This document shows positions 44,057-49,255 of a DNA stretch of 49,255 nucleotides, piece after piece; position 1 is the stretch's first letter, and each line of letters begins with the position of its first letter. The position numbers and the translations under genes are program-made. The stretch is from Priapulus caudatus. Its lineage: Eukaryota; Priapulida; Priapulimorpha; Priapulimorphida; Priapulidae. The stretch spans positions 44,459-93,713 of the forward strand of contig NW_014577491.1 of assembly GCF_000485595.1 (NCBI RefSeq), read 5' to 3'. The notes under the pieces are model-generated. The model saw nothing but the letters and a program-made list of their open reading frames with translations. It did no database searches and had not been told where the DNA came from.

Positions 44057-44310
44057 CTCGTGGGTGTACATGCGTGTGTGTGTTATACACACACGTGCAT
44101 AATATTGAGGAGACAAATGAAGAGCTCTTACTTGGTTTCCCTGTCGTTCAGGTGAGCGTTGACAGAGTCAACCCGGGATGGATGTCCGGTCTAGTCATCG
44201 GTGTAGTAGGAACACCGCCAGAGAAGCTGGAGCTTCCACCGACCGCCCCTGCAGTGAAGGGTCTCTCGTGGCTGGTGCAGGGTAGCTCAATATTCCACAA
44301 CGGCGTCAAG
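14857..44310 (+). CDS. neuralized-like protein 4 (six NHR domains), 3' end outside window
   Basis: Exons spliced in matching phases encode NHR1 (14857-15012, 25237-25365, 25561-25780), NHR2 (19191-19418, 20539-20650, 22670-22758, 22947-23073, 31271-31396), NHR3 (31698-31815, 34126-34381, about 35405-35625), NHR4 (35972-36152, 36638-36748, 37323-37420, 38427-38577, 38775-38909), NHR5 (39948-40087, 44878-45198, 42750-42884) and part of NHR6 (43597-43764, 44152-44310). Each NHR shows the family pattern: FH..CG start, FNNGVV, a [11 protein letters not shown]-type centre, EGDR.G and VDLYG end. Order and linkers match animal NEURL4, which binds HERC2, localises to centrosomes/centrioles and modulates CP110 and Notch signalling in studied species. 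The non-monotonic coordinates arise because clean exons sit in alternate copies of two tandem duplications. Human NEURL4 is about 1,560 residues; roughly 1,200 are represented here. The last third of NHR6 and the C-terminal tail are not in the window. Confidence 0.93.
17331..17461 (+). pseudogene. frameshifted copy of NEURL4 NHR1 part 2
   Basis: Aligns with 25237-25365 but has several 1-4 base insertions and deletions, for example GGTTGAACAACATAAAAACG for GGTGTAACAACATGCG. It cannot be translated. The splice sites are still present. Confidence 0.85.
17665..17885 (+). pseudogene. frameshifted copy of NEURL4 NHR1 part 3
   Basis: Aligns with 25561-25780, with many indels and substitutions (CACGAAGCCGGTTCACTCC for CACCAGGAGTGGCTCGCTCC). 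The donor GTAAGT is retained. Confidence 0.85.
18010..20193. repeat. copy B of the duplication (intron and NHR2 part 1)
   Basis: 18010-19021 is base-for-base the same as 25910-26921, and 19372-20193 the same as about 27260-28081, as far as I can follow by eye. Between them this copy is clean and the other is degraded. Apart from the exon at 19191 no coding is present; the paired open frames at 19548-20090 come from GT-rich sequence. Confidence 0.9.
19191..19418 (+). CDS. NEURL4 exon, linker and NHR2 part 1 (3' end disturbed)
   Basis: Acceptor TTCTTCTAG. The first two bases complete the arginine codon split with 25780. Encodes a linker ([20 protein letters not shown]) then [37 protein letters not shown]. 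The expected continuation, like NRPLRDNEMFE, is only seen as fragments in shifted frames: CGCCCCCTA (RPL) then GATAGAGAAATGTTT (DREMF), followed by a GTAG donor candidate at 19419. Either sequence errors or real frameshifts lie in 19381-19405. Confidence 0.8.
20539..20650 (+). CDS. NEURL4 exon, NHR2 part 2
   Basis: Acceptor GTTTTCAG, donor GTCTGT. Encodes [20 protein letters not shown], then [18 protein letters not shown]. Confidence 0.93.
20667..21012 (+). mobile_element. AGGGGTAGAAATTAAC-family non-autonomous element
   Basis: Runs from AGGGGTAGAAATTAACTTTT to GTTAATTTCGCACGCT, with short inverted termini. Flanked by GCATAAT and GCATAAC. It begins only 16 bases after the NHR2 exon donor. 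Confidence 0.75.
21235..21562. mobile_element. MITE with CAGTACACA...TTATCCGAAA-type termini
   Basis: Starts near TACAGTACACACTCTATTAT and ends with an inverted version (AATAGTATGTGTGCTGTA). The same element is at 42969-43278, and degraded at 29084-29400 and 46346-46648. Termini resemble Tigger/pogo elements. Confidence 0.65.
21905..22618. mobile_element. MITE with terminal inverted repeats of about 240 bp
   Basis: The left arm (CGTATTAAGTATGAGAGCGT, TGAAATGCAACAACC, AAACCGACCGCTGGTCCATA, GATGTCCCTACGCTGAG) reappears reverse complemented in the right arm (22385-22618). The centre has TTGCTTTCGGTCGCCGCTGT. No transposase. A related element is at 40900-41460 and 44446-44850. It ends about 50 bases before the exon at 22670. 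Confidence 0.75.
22670..22758 (+). CDS. NEURL4 exon, NHR2 part 3
   Basis: Acceptor TCTTCCAG, donor GTAAGT. Encodes [20 protein letters not shown], then [10 protein letters not shown], nearly identical to vertebrate NEURL4. Confidence 0.95.
22947..23073 (+). CDS. NEURL4 exon, NHR2 part 4
   Basis: Acceptor CCATAAG, donor GTGAGT. Encodes [20 protein letters not shown], then [20 protein letters not shown] and LYG. Confidence 0.94.
23728..24364 (-). mobile_element. non-LTR retrotransposon (LINE) reverse transcriptase fragment
   Basis: Two overlapping minus-strand frames encode [19 protein letters not shown], then [34 protein letters not shown], and after a frameshift in an A/T run near 24095 [19 protein letters not shown] and the following helices. 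This is the thumb and C-terminal region typical of jockey/CR1-like LINE reverse transcriptases. The catalytic palm is absent, so it is a truncated dead copy. It lies antisense in a NEURL4 intron. Confidence 0.85.
24657..25003 (+). mobile_element. AGGGGTAGAAATTAAC-family element, full-length
   Basis: Starts CAGGGGTAGAAATTAAC and ends GTTAATTTTGCACCCTG, giving imperfect inverted termini. No coding. Confidence 0.8.
25237..25365 (+). CDS. NEURL4 exon, NHR1 part 2 (clean copy)
   Basis: Acceptor TTGCTTCAG, donor GTATGT. Encodes [20 protein letters not shown], then [20 protein letters not shown] and VLM. It joins in phase 0 to the exon ending at 15012. Confidence 0.93.
25561..25780 (+). CDS. NEURL4 exon, NHR1 part 3 (clean copy)
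   Basis: Acceptor AATGCAG, donor GTAAGT. Encodes [20 protein letters not shown], then [40 protein letters not shown] and [14 protein letters not shown]. Confidence 0.95.
25910..28081. repeat. copy B' of the duplication
   Basis: Identical by eye to copy B except for 26922-27260, which is degraded and holds the broken copy of the NHR2 part 1 exon. Confidence 0.88.
27087..27306 (+). pseudogene. frameshifted copy of NEURL4 NHR2 part 1
   Basis: Aligns with 19191-19418 with many indels (CACCTGACGAAAGACATGTG for CACCAGACGAGAGACTCTG). Not translatable. Confidence 0.85.
28409..28528 (+). pseudogene. degraded copy of NEURL4 NHR2 part 2
   Basis: Aligns with 20539-20650; indels break the frame (GAATCAATGTCAGGCTCGA for GACAAGTGGTCAGGCTCGA). 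Confidence 0.85.
30482..30570 (+). pseudogene. degraded copy of NEURL4 NHR2 part 3
   Basis: Aligns with 22670-22758 with several indels; the acceptor TCTTCCAG is retained and the donor is altered to GTGAAA. Confidence 0.82.
30756..30870 (+). pseudogene. degraded copy of NEURL4 NHR2 part 4
   Basis: Aligns with 22947-23073; missing bases disrupt the frame and the end (GATCTATGTGAGTG for GATCTATATGGTGAGTG). Confidence 0.82.
31271..31396 (+). CDS. NEURL4 exon, end of NHR2 and linker
   Basis: Acceptor TTGATAG; the first bases complete the glycine of LYG from 23073. Encodes [20 protein letters not shown], then [20 protein letters not shown]. Vertebrate NEURL4 has GMAVKVTIV at this point. Donor GTAAAG. 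Confidence 0.88.
31698..31815 (+). CDS. NEURL4 exon, linker and NHR3 part 1
   Basis: Acceptor TGTTTCAG. Encodes [20 protein letters not shown], then [19 protein letters not shown]. The donor GTTTGT is weak, but the phase fits the next exon ([13 protein letters not shown]). Confidence 0.9.
32074..32127 (-). mobile_element. tRNA-derived SINE head
   Basis: On the minus strand GTGGCTAGAATGTAGTGG (A-box-like) and GGTTCAAATCTCC (B box) are spaced as in tRNA-derived SINEs. In a NEURL4 intron. Confidence 0.55.
32150..34125. other. NEURL4 intron, nothing recognised
   Basis: About 2 kb between two NHR3 exons. Short open frames show no family motif; a TATATAATGGG phrase repeats at about 33605 and 33625. 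Confidence 0.4.
34126..34381 (+). CDS. NEURL4 exon, NHR3 part 2 (contains frameshifts)
   Basis: Acceptor CTTCCTCAG. Starts [20 protein letters not shown], then LFEIQID. From about 34195 to 34300 the frame is broken: expected [13 protein letters not shown] is readable only by moving between frames around TTGGGGTCGTCGACATTAGG. The frame recovers as [20 protein letters not shown] before a GTGAGA donor. The indels cluster in GC-rich homopolymers. Confidence 0.8.
34740..35350. repeat. GC-rich 32-bp minisatellite in NEURL4 intron
   Basis: Degenerate units around GCCACGCGTGAGGGTGATG, ATGGAGAGGGGGC, most regular from 34985 to 35130. The minus-strand frames (THTWRPLPS-type repeats) are translations of the repeat. 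Confidence 0.9.
35405..35625 (+). CDS. NEURL4 exon, NHR3 part 3 (contains frameshifts)
   Basis: Across shifting frames the pieces [41 protein letters not shown] can be read, matching the last third of an NHR domain. Several indels prevent one open frame, and the start is uncertain. Confidence 0.7.
35690..35915. repeat. TG-rich microsatellite
   Basis: Degenerate (TG)n with CATG and CGTG interruptions on the plus strand; the cysteine/valine-rich frames here are repeat products. Confidence 0.8.
35972..36152 (+). CDS. NEURL4 exon, linker and NHR4 part 1
   Basis: Acceptor CACTTGCAG, donor GTTAGC. Encodes [20 protein letters not shown], then [20 protein letters not shown] and [20 protein letters not shown]. 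Confidence 0.9.
36606..36650 (+). repeat. duplicated splice acceptor before NHR4 part 2
   Basis: TTTTCTATGTGCAGGTGAGTT at about 36595-36616 is followed by TTTTCTATATGCAGGTGAGTT at 36624-36644. The second AG gives the correct exon. The first would add codons and soon meet an in-frame stop (AGG TGA). Confidence 0.75.
36638..36748 (+). CDS. NEURL4 exon, NHR4 part 2
   Basis: Completes the split glycine, then [36 protein letters not shown]; donor GTGAGT. Confidence 0.94.
37136..37320. repeat. (CT)n microsatellite abutting an exon
   Basis: About 180 bases of CTCTCT with short interruptions end directly at the acceptor of the next NHR4 exon, so the microsatellite forms its polypyrimidine tract. 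Confidence 0.9.
37323..37420 (+). CDS. NEURL4 exon, NHR4 part 3
   Basis: Acceptor GCGTCGCAG, donor GTGAGG. Encodes [20 protein letters not shown], then [12 protein letters not shown]. Confidence 0.94.
37655..37850. repeat. tandem dimer of about 118 bp
   Basis: The ATACCCAAAAATATTT...GGGTATG...TCCATACCCAAAATTAC block occurs twice (about 37658 and 37776), linked by ACGGGGCAGCGATGG, which also occurs just after the exon donor at 37428. Confidence 0.75.
38427..38577 (+). CDS. NEURL4 exon, NHR4 part 4
   Basis: Acceptor TTGTCAG, donor GTGCGA. Encodes [20 protein letters not shown], then [20 protein letters not shown] and [10 protein letters not shown]. Confidence 0.94.
38775..38909 (+). CDS. NEURL4 exon, end of NHR4 and linker
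   Basis: Acceptor AGCACAG, donor GTGCGC. Encodes [20 protein letters not shown], then [20 protein letters not shown] and VPFIT. Confidence 0.93.
38950..39299 (+). mobile_element. AGGGGTAGAAATTAAC-family element with 8-bp target duplication
   Basis: Runs from AGGGGTAGAAATTAAC to GTTAATTTTGCACCCT. Flanked by GTTATTAC (38942-38949) and GTTATTAT (39300-39307), an 8-bp duplication with one mismatch. Short inverted termini with 8-bp duplication fit hAT-type elements. It starts 40 bases after a NEURL4 donor. Confidence 0.8.
39557..39876. mobile_element. MITE with perfect 13-bp termini CAGAGATGCCAAC
   Basis: CAGAGATGCCAAC at 39557-39569 and its exact reverse complement at 39864-39876, with CTTAGA directly outside both ends as target duplication. 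320 bp, no coding. Another copy is at 47141-47440. Confidence 0.85.
39948..40087 (+). CDS. NEURL4 exon, NHR5 part 1
   Basis: Acceptor CATTGCAG, donor GTACAC. Encodes [20 protein letters not shown], then [20 protein letters not shown] and RLDEIFE. Confidence 0.93.
40100..40420. repeat. GT/GCGT-rich microsatellite
   Basis: Degenerate TGTG and TGCG repeats in the intron after NHR5 part 1. Confidence 0.85.
40459..40486. other. strong 12-bp stem-loop
   Basis: GTCGTACCGGGA and TCCCGGTGCGAC form a 12-bp stem with one G-U type mismatch around a four-base TTGT loop. No ribozyme or regulatory family recognised. Confidence 0.5.
40900..42240 (+). repeat. copy D of the 3.4-kb duplication (degraded)
   Basis: From about 41040 collinear with 44446-45600 with many indels. 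It retains the left arm of the long-TIR MITE that the clean copy lacks, so the clean copy's left junction falls inside that MITE. Confidence 0.8.
41503..41849 (+). pseudogene. frameshifted copy of NEURL4 NHR5 part 2
   Basis: Aligns with 44878-45198. It begins identically (ATTCAGATCGACTCCGTCTC) and then accumulates indels; not translatable. Confidence 0.85.
42286..42565. repeat. 19-bp satellite array TGGCAAGTAAAGGTAAATG
   Basis: About 14 units, regular at the ends and diverged in the middle. The antisense frames rich in [15 protein letters not shown] are repeat products. A second copy with the same diverged middle is at 45634-45945. Confidence 0.9.
42750..42884 (+). CDS. NEURL4 exon, NHR5 part 3
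   Basis: Acceptor ATTTTCAG, donor GTGAGT. Encodes [20 protein letters not shown], then [20 protein letters not shown] and RETFD. In phase with the exon ending at 45198, which in this assembly lies downstream. Confidence 0.92.
42969..43278. mobile_element. MITE of the CAGTACACA family
   Basis: Begins TACAGTACACAATTTATTAT and ends with the inverted ATAATAGATTGTGTACTGTA. Shares TTTTCAAGAGGCCCACTGCT and TGTACCGGTACAGTACAATA with the copy at 21235. Confidence 0.75.
43597..43764 (+). CDS. NEURL4 exon, NHR6 part 1
   Basis: Acceptor TGTCTAG, donor GTAAGA. Encodes [20 protein letters not shown], then [20 protein letters not shown] and [16 protein letters not shown]. Confidence 0.94.
43938..44090. 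repeat. (TG)n microsatellite
   Basis: TG and CGTG repeats of about 150 bases, including a CGCGCGCG core, in the NHR6 intron. Confidence 0.9.
44152..44310 (+). CDS. NEURL4 exon, NHR6 part 2
   Basis: Acceptor CGTTCAG, donor GTGCGT. Encodes [20 protein letters not shown], then [20 protein letters not shown] and [13 protein letters not shown]. The last third of NHR6 is not in the window. Confidence 0.93.
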
Positions 44311-44349
44311 GTGCGTGACCAGCGACTAGTTTTCCACACACAACCTAAA

Positions 44350-44445
44350 TAATAACACCAATAGGAGTAGCACCAACAGTAACAGCAGTAGCACCAACAG
44401 TAGCAGCAGCAGTAGCAGTAGCAGCAGTAGTAGCAGCAGCAGCAC
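44350..44445. repeat. (AGC/AGT)n trinucleotide repeat
   Basis: CAACAGTAACAGCAGTAGC-type repeat. A longer degraded version lies at 47880-48150. Confidence 0.85.
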
Positions 44446-44850
44446 CAATTGCCGAAAACCGACTCGAGATCCCTGTTTGCTGCGACAGTCGCTTTGTGGC
44501 CAGTGTGTTGCTTCCGGTCGCCGCTGTGTAGCGCCATGGTAGCGCTGACTCATTACGTCAGTACTACAGAGGTTACTACATCCAGCGTGAGGTGGGCACA
44601 GGTGGGGGTCATCGCTATGGCAATCATTAACAGACGTCATTCATTCCATTTGTCAGTCATTGACGGAAACACGCGAGGTTTCCCAAAGTTATCTCAAAGC
44701 AAGAGGCAGTCAGCAGGTATCTCGATAAATAAAATGGGGAAAGTTTATTAATTTGACTAATACTGCAACATGGTTTCAGCATTTCACCGTTGTACGCTCT
44801 CTTTCTTAATATACGCTCTTGATATAATTAACAAATGCGTCAATAGTTGT
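44446..44850. mobile_element. right part of a long-TIR MITE related to 21905-22618
   Basis: Shares TTGCTTCCGGTCGCCGCTGT, TCATTGACGGAAACACGCG and CATTTCACCGTTGTACGCTC with the element at 21905. The left arm is cut off at the duplication junction. It ends about 30 bases before the exon at 44878. Confidence 0.7.
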
Positions 44851-44877
44851 AAAAGAGATTCGCGTCGTTTCTTCTAG

Positions 44878-45198
44878 ATTCAGATCGACTCCGTCTCGCG
44901 GCAGTGGGCAGGCTGTATGAAGATCGGAGTCACCACGTATGCAATCAACGAGTCGATGCCGCGCGAAAACCTGCCCGCGACAGCCTCGCACCTCGCCGAC
45001 CTCAGGTCAAAGGTCACCTGGGTGATATCAGGGTCGCGGGTCAGCAAAAACAATGTGGCGATACATGAGAACTTTGCGCCTTCGCTGGAGCGCATCGAGG
45101 CGAACACACGGGTCGGCGTGATGGTGTGCTCCGACGGAACCCTGCACCTGTTCCTCAACTCTGAAGACATGGGCGTGGCAGCGACAAACATACCAAAG
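44878..45198 (+). CDS. NEURL4 exon, NHR5 part 2 (clean copy)
   Basis: Acceptor CTTCTAG, donor GTACCG. Encodes IQIDSVSRQWAGCMKIGVTT, then YAINESMPRENLPATASHLA, DLRSKVTWVISGSRVSKNNV, and VGVMVCSDGTLHLFLNSEDM. Joins in phase 0 to the exon ending at 40087. Confidence 0.94.
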
Positions 45199-45220
45199 GT
45201 ACCGATAGTTCCCGGAGATA

Positions 45221-45322
45221 ATAATAATAATAATAAGAAGAAGAAGAAGAAGAAGGCATGGTGATCACCGCCATAAACATAGCAAATATACTAGTAATTC
45301 TTGGTGATAATGATAATAATAA

Positions 45323-45353
<31 letters not shown>

Positions 45354-45356
45354 GTA
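45221..45356. repeat. (AAT)n(AAG)n microsatellites
   Basis: Two AATAATAAT...AAGAAGAAG blocks separated by about 70 bases that are themselves repeated. Confidence 0.9.
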
Positions 45357-45633
45357 TGGTGATCACCGTCATAAACATATCAAAGATACTAGTAATTCTT
45401 AGTGATAATGATAATAATCACGGGAAGGCCATTGCAGCCATAAACATAGCAAAGATACTAGTAATTCTTTAATGTATAATAAATACATAATTAAGGTTAT
45501 AGTGTCTCTTTTTTTTCGTGTTGTCGCATTTTATATTTACTCATAAAATTATTTGATCAAATGGCTGTGATAATTATTATCAGGTGAAATTCTAAGGTTT
45601 GTAGGCAAACTGTGACAGATATAAAACGATTCG

Positions 45634-45945
45634 TAAATGTGGCAAGTAAAGGTAAATGTGGCAAGTAAAGGTAAATGTGGCAAGTAAAGGTAAATGTGGC
45701 AAGTAAAGGTAAATGTGGCAAGTACGGTTATCTGTGGGAGTAGATAGGTAATGTGGCAAGTAAGCGGTAAATGTGGCACGTAAAAGGTAATGTGGCAAGT
45801 AAAGAGTAATATGTGCAGTAAGTGTAAATTGGGCAAGTATAAGTGTAAATTGTGGAGTGAATGGTAATTGTGGCAAGTAATAGGTAAATGTGGAAAAGTA
45901 AGGTAAATGTGGCAAGTAAGGTAAATGTTGGCAAGTAAGGGTCGA
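45634..45945. repeat. second copy of the 19-bp satellite array
   Basis: Same units and the same diverged middle as 42286-42565, showing the array was duplicated as a block. Confidence 0.9.
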
Positions 45946-46114
45946 TAAAGTTAAAGAATGAATAATAAATATTTTTAGTATATCAATTGAGTTTTTGAGT
46001 ATGTTTGATTTAATGCTCTTAGCTTAACGAAATGACTTGGTGTCTACTGACTAGTTACTATACTGTTATTTGCACTGCTCTGTTTTATCATGGTTTTTGT
46101 GTTGAAAATTTCAG

Positions 46115-46258
46115 AAGTTTCATGCTGGTGGTGGACTGTGCTTTGGCTATCGTCGACACGATCACGTAAGCAAGCGCGTCCGTCCGCACATCCCCGCAGT
46201 CTCGCGGACGGTGCAGCTGACCATCGTACACTTCCTCAGAACTGCGAAACATTCGGAC
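46115..46258 (+). pseudogene. degraded copy of NEURL4 NHR5 part 3
   Basis: Aligns with 42750-42884; indels break the frame. Confidence 0.82.
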
Positions 46259-46961
46259 GTGAGAGTACCGCTCTTCCGAATCCTGCGAGCACGATTTGGA
46301 GATAGATGTAGATAGCCACGTGGTTTCAGTGTTTATAGATTATACAGTACACAATTTATTATCCACAACCCTTAGGGACGAACGGTTCTGGGATTCGGGA
46401 ATTTTCTTAATTCTGAACACTGAAATTACTGCTAGATAATAAAAACAAGTTTTTATAGCGGCCCAGATGCTTGTACGGATACAGTCAATATGTATGCAAG
46501 TAATGCCAACCTTAATATTTCGTAAGTGACCTTGTGCAGCCAACGCGGCTTGGAGTGTGCAGACGGACATTCAAGAAAAACGGTTTTCGTTGCGGCTTTT
46601 TCGAGTTTTTCAGAATTCATGGATATAGATTTGGTGTACTGTAATAGTGTTCTTATCTGCTGCGTTTGTAATGTTAAAGTACTCACTCAGTTGACTTACT
46701 GTTACACTTATTCTGTCCATGCGGGTTTAGGTGTAGTCAAAGGTACAAAGCTAACCTCAATAAACAGATATTAATTTGGTTTTGTCGACAAAAACATTGT
46801 AGAACCATTGCTCTGCTGAGCTATTAACTTAATGAGATAAGTTAGATTAGTAGTTGTATTTGTATTGATCAGTTTCTTTAGAATTATGTGTGAATTTATC
46901 TACTTTTTACTTATAATTTTCAGGATGTCTTCATGTGGTATTGTGTTGTGTTTGTGTCTAG

Positions 46962-47114
46962 GATGACGGGACATCGACACAAGGCCAGCATTCGTGGGTT
47001 TCCACACCATGGCAATCACATTCGTCTGCATCCAAACAGCACCGCACACAGCACGAGATAGCCGCTTCACATGCATATTGTCGAAGTAACCTGCAGCCCG
47101 CTGAAATGTTCGAA
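46962..47114 (+). pseudogene. degraded copy of NEURL4 NHR6 part 1
   Basis: Aligns with 43597-43764; several missing bases (GATGACGGGACATCGACAC for GATGAAGGGGACATTGACAC). Confidence 0.82.
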
Positions 47115-47140
47115 GGTAGATCTTGCTGATGTAAGCCTAA

Positions 47141-47440
47141 TCCGAGAGATGCCAACCTGATGATTTTGCTGTTTTTATTACGATTTCTTTCTTTTGACCA
47201 CTACCCGTTTGTATCAAACCACGATATTTCACAAAAAATTTTGGTCATTATTTGTTATTTTTTTGTCATTTATTGTATTATTTGACCCCAGAATGCGAGG
47301 AATTGCTCTCAGAATCAAAAATTGGCGCGGGTGGGGGGCCATGCGGACCCCTAGCACTCGGCGGTCATACGTGACCCTCAACTAATAAATTTGAATGGCA
47401 GAAATAGATTCTTTCAATATGTGTTGGCAATCTTGCTTAT
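47141..47440. mobile_element. second copy of the CAGAGATGCCAAC MITE, absent from the sister copy
   Basis: Starts GAGAGATGCCAACCTGATG and ends GTGTTGGCAATCTTGC, with the same interior as 39557-39876. The aligned position in the clean copy (about 43775-43795) has no insertion. Confidence 0.75.
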
Positions 47441-47673
47441 TCTCACCCCCTTGGAACAGGTCTCAGTTGACTCTGCCATTGACATATAGTTCACGTTGCT
47501 GCAGTGTCAGTGTTGGTACCAGGGTGTCAGCACTGCCATGATTATTACATTTTTTTGTGGTAAATATTGCGTTTTATTGTGTGTGTGTGTGTGTGTCGTG
47601 AGGTGGTTATACACCACGTGCATACTATGAAGAGGCAATGAAAGCAGCTTTGTTTGGTTTGCCCTGTCTTCAG

Positions 47674-47841
47674 ATTGTGAGGTTGACAGAGAGTCGACCC
47701 GGGATGGATGTACCGGTCTACGTCATCGGGTAGTAGGCACGCGAGAAGCTGGAGTTTTCGCGAACGCGGGACTTGCAGTTAAGGGTTCTTCTCGTGCTTG
47801 GTGCAGCGGATAGCTCATTATTAACACGGCCAGATATCAAG
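47674..47841 (+). pseudogene. degraded copy of NEURL4 NHR6 part 2
   Basis: Aligns with 44152-44310 with many indels. Confidence 0.82.
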
Positions 47842-48479
47842 GTGCGTTGCCCGCGATAGTTTTCACACAACACGTAAATATACAACTATTAGGGTTGCAC
47901 CACAGTAACCAGCAGTGCAAACTGTGCACCAACAAGTGGCAGCAGCGTAGCAGTAGCAGTGCCCAGTAGCAGGTAACACCACGTAGTAGGCAGGCAGACA
48001 CAACGTACAGCAGCAGTTAGCCAGTTAACACCAAACACGTAGTAGCGCAGTAGGACAACAGTAGCAAATAGGCAAGTAACAACAACAGCCACCACACAGT
48101 AGCAGTAGCAGTAGTACCACAGTAGACAGCAAGTCGCACCACTAGTAAGCACAGCAGTAGTTGTGCTGTGATGTGACGTTGCATCACTGTTCTATATGAC
48201 ATATGATGTTAAATGATTACATGCTCTGAAAATATTTAGAGATCGATTAAATCTACACGCAAGGTTGCATGGTCTGCCTTGGGCACGGGATGTCCCCCGT
48301 TGTCAGCGATGTAAACCGTATAATTTTCACTGCATGCAGTAGGGTGCGGTGAAGTAGCAACACTGTAATGACGATGCGCGTTTAAATTCTTTCGAGATCT
48401 CCTGCGGACCGTGATTGGAAAGGTCGGTAGCATTCAGTCCCACGGCGATACGTGCTCGGCAATGTCTTTCATGCGGATA

Positions 48480-48740
48480 GTGTAGTTAATTTTCTAAGTA
48501 TACAGTACTTTTTACGTTAGGCGTAGGCCAATGGTAGGTTAGGTGTTAGTTGGTAGGTAGTTCTATGTGTAGCGTAATTAGTTGTAGCCGTAGTGAGTGT
48601 GCGTAGTTAGTGCTTAGCGTAGTTAGTTAGTGTGTGTAGTGTAGGTTAGGTTCAGTGGTAGTGTAGTTGTGTAGGTAGATCTAGCTAGTATGCGTTAGTT
48701 TAGTGTGCGTAGTTAGGTGTAGGTTAGTTGTGTAGCATGT
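48480..48740. repeat. GTAG/GTTAG-rich degenerate satellite
   Basis: Loose repeats of GTGTAGTTAGTGTGCGTAG-type words. No coding. Confidence 0.7.
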
Positions 48741-48918
48741 TGTGTCAGTGTGGCCAAAAATACACCTTAATCTGTGTGTACTTTTTGCTACATTACGATA
48801 CATCGCTTAACTGTCTGTCACTTATATATCGCTATATATTACATTAAAATATATTTTGTACACTACATTACGTCGCTTAACATACTATAAATTATAATTA
48901 CCAATAAATCAGGGAATA

Positions 48919-49255
48919 CCAGTGCCGAATTAAGTGAGTCGAGGTCCAAATTACTCCCTGATTTTACTGTCGGACTCCCTGATTTTGACATGTTATGTGT
49001 AAGAGGTTCGGTGTGCTTCCTGAAATTTTTTTTTTCTGCCCTAACTAAGTTCAAGTTCCAGAGCCCAGGCTCGCGGAATTATCGAATTTCTTTCCAAGCA
49101 AATGCGCCAAAAGAAACTTTGGAAGCGGTGCACTGATGAATGTCTCAAAATAAGCACTGAATGCAGTATTTTAATATCTATTTGTTTTTGAAACTTCGAC
49201 TGAGGCTCCCTCATTTTTGCTGCGACTCCCTCTCATCTCCCCACTTGAGGGACAG
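48919..49255 (-). mobile_element. AGGGGTAGAAATTAAC-family element, reversed, cut by window end
   Basis: Contains TTACTCCCTGATTTTACTGTCGGACTCCCTG-like blocks in reverse orientation to the other copies, ending in CTCCCTCATTTTTGCTGC near 49220. Confidence 0.75.

Larger units (their letters stand above)
45960..48150 (+). repeat. copy E' of the 3.4-kb duplication (degraded)
   Basis: Collinear with 42600-44445 with abundant indels. It carries broken copies of three NEURL4 exons and one extra MITE insertion (47141-47440). Confidence 0.85.

Noticed and set aside
44148-44640. Antisense frames over an NHR6 exon and the AGC repeat
   Set aside because: Shadow of the plus-strand NEURL4 exon and a trinucleotide repeat.
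14857-48150. A NEURL4 protein with extra, doubled NHR domains
   Set aside because: Second copies of exons are frameshifted and the clean exons form one normal six-NHR order; a doubled protein is not supported.

Overview
This window is nuclear DNA from an animal, most likely an invertebrate. The genes have small exons bounded by GT...AG splice sites, they belong to metazoan families, and the introns are packed with MITE-like transposons, tRNA-derived SINE heads, a LINE fragment, microsatellites and (TTAGGG)-like repeats. I could not narrow the phylum. No prokaryotic, viral or CRISPR-type system is present.

Three genes are supported. (1) On the minus strand at 1.37-2.12 kb lie two exons of a sigma-1 receptor/ERG2 family gene (SIGMAR1-like). 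It lacks a visible first exon and has an altered, shortened C-terminus. (2) On the minus strand at 9.75-14.63 kb is a complete seven-exon ING4/ING5-type gene of 256 residues, reconstructed exon by exon with consistent phases. It has an N-terminal ING domain and a C-terminal PHD finger. (3) On the plus strand from about 14.86 kb to at least 44.3 kb lie exons of NEURL4, a protein with six Neuralized homology repeat (NHR) domains. NHR1 to NHR5 and the first two-thirds of NHR6 are found; the 3' end lies beyond the window. The ING5 and NEURL4 start codons are divergent and about 230 bp apart, which suggests a shared bidirectional promoter.

The layout is dominated by duplicated segments in which one copy is clean and the other is riddled with single-base indels. 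About 7.9 kb of NEURL4 (NHR1-NHR2) appears twice in tandem (15.0-31.0 kb), about 3.4 kb (NHR5-NHR6) appears twice (40.9-48.2 kb), and the left end of the window (1-840) reappears degraded at 6.4-7.5 kb. In the NEURL4 duplications each exon is clean in only one copy. This looks like uncollapsed haplotypes or badly joined long-read contigs with incomplete polishing, not a functional doubled gene. At least one copy pair differs by a transposon insertion, so some of the difference is biological.

From left to right: 1-3.96 kb holds repeats and the SIGMAR1-like fragment. 3.97-6.36 kb is a 1.2-kb purine minisatellite that switches abruptly to a 1.15-kb pyrimidine minisatellite. 6.37-9.75 kb is degraded repeat, a MITE and the ING5 downstream region. 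9.75-14.63 kb is ING5 with three inverted-repeat or SINE insertions. 14.63-14.86 kb is the divergent promoter. 14.86-48.2 kb is NEURL4 with its duplications. 48.2-49.26 kb is GTAG-rich repeat and a MITE running off the end.

I found no convincing undescribed biological system. The most useful second looks are the duplications, the divergent promoter, the MITE families placed tightly against NHR exons, the SIGMAR1-like remnant and several repeat-borne splice sites.
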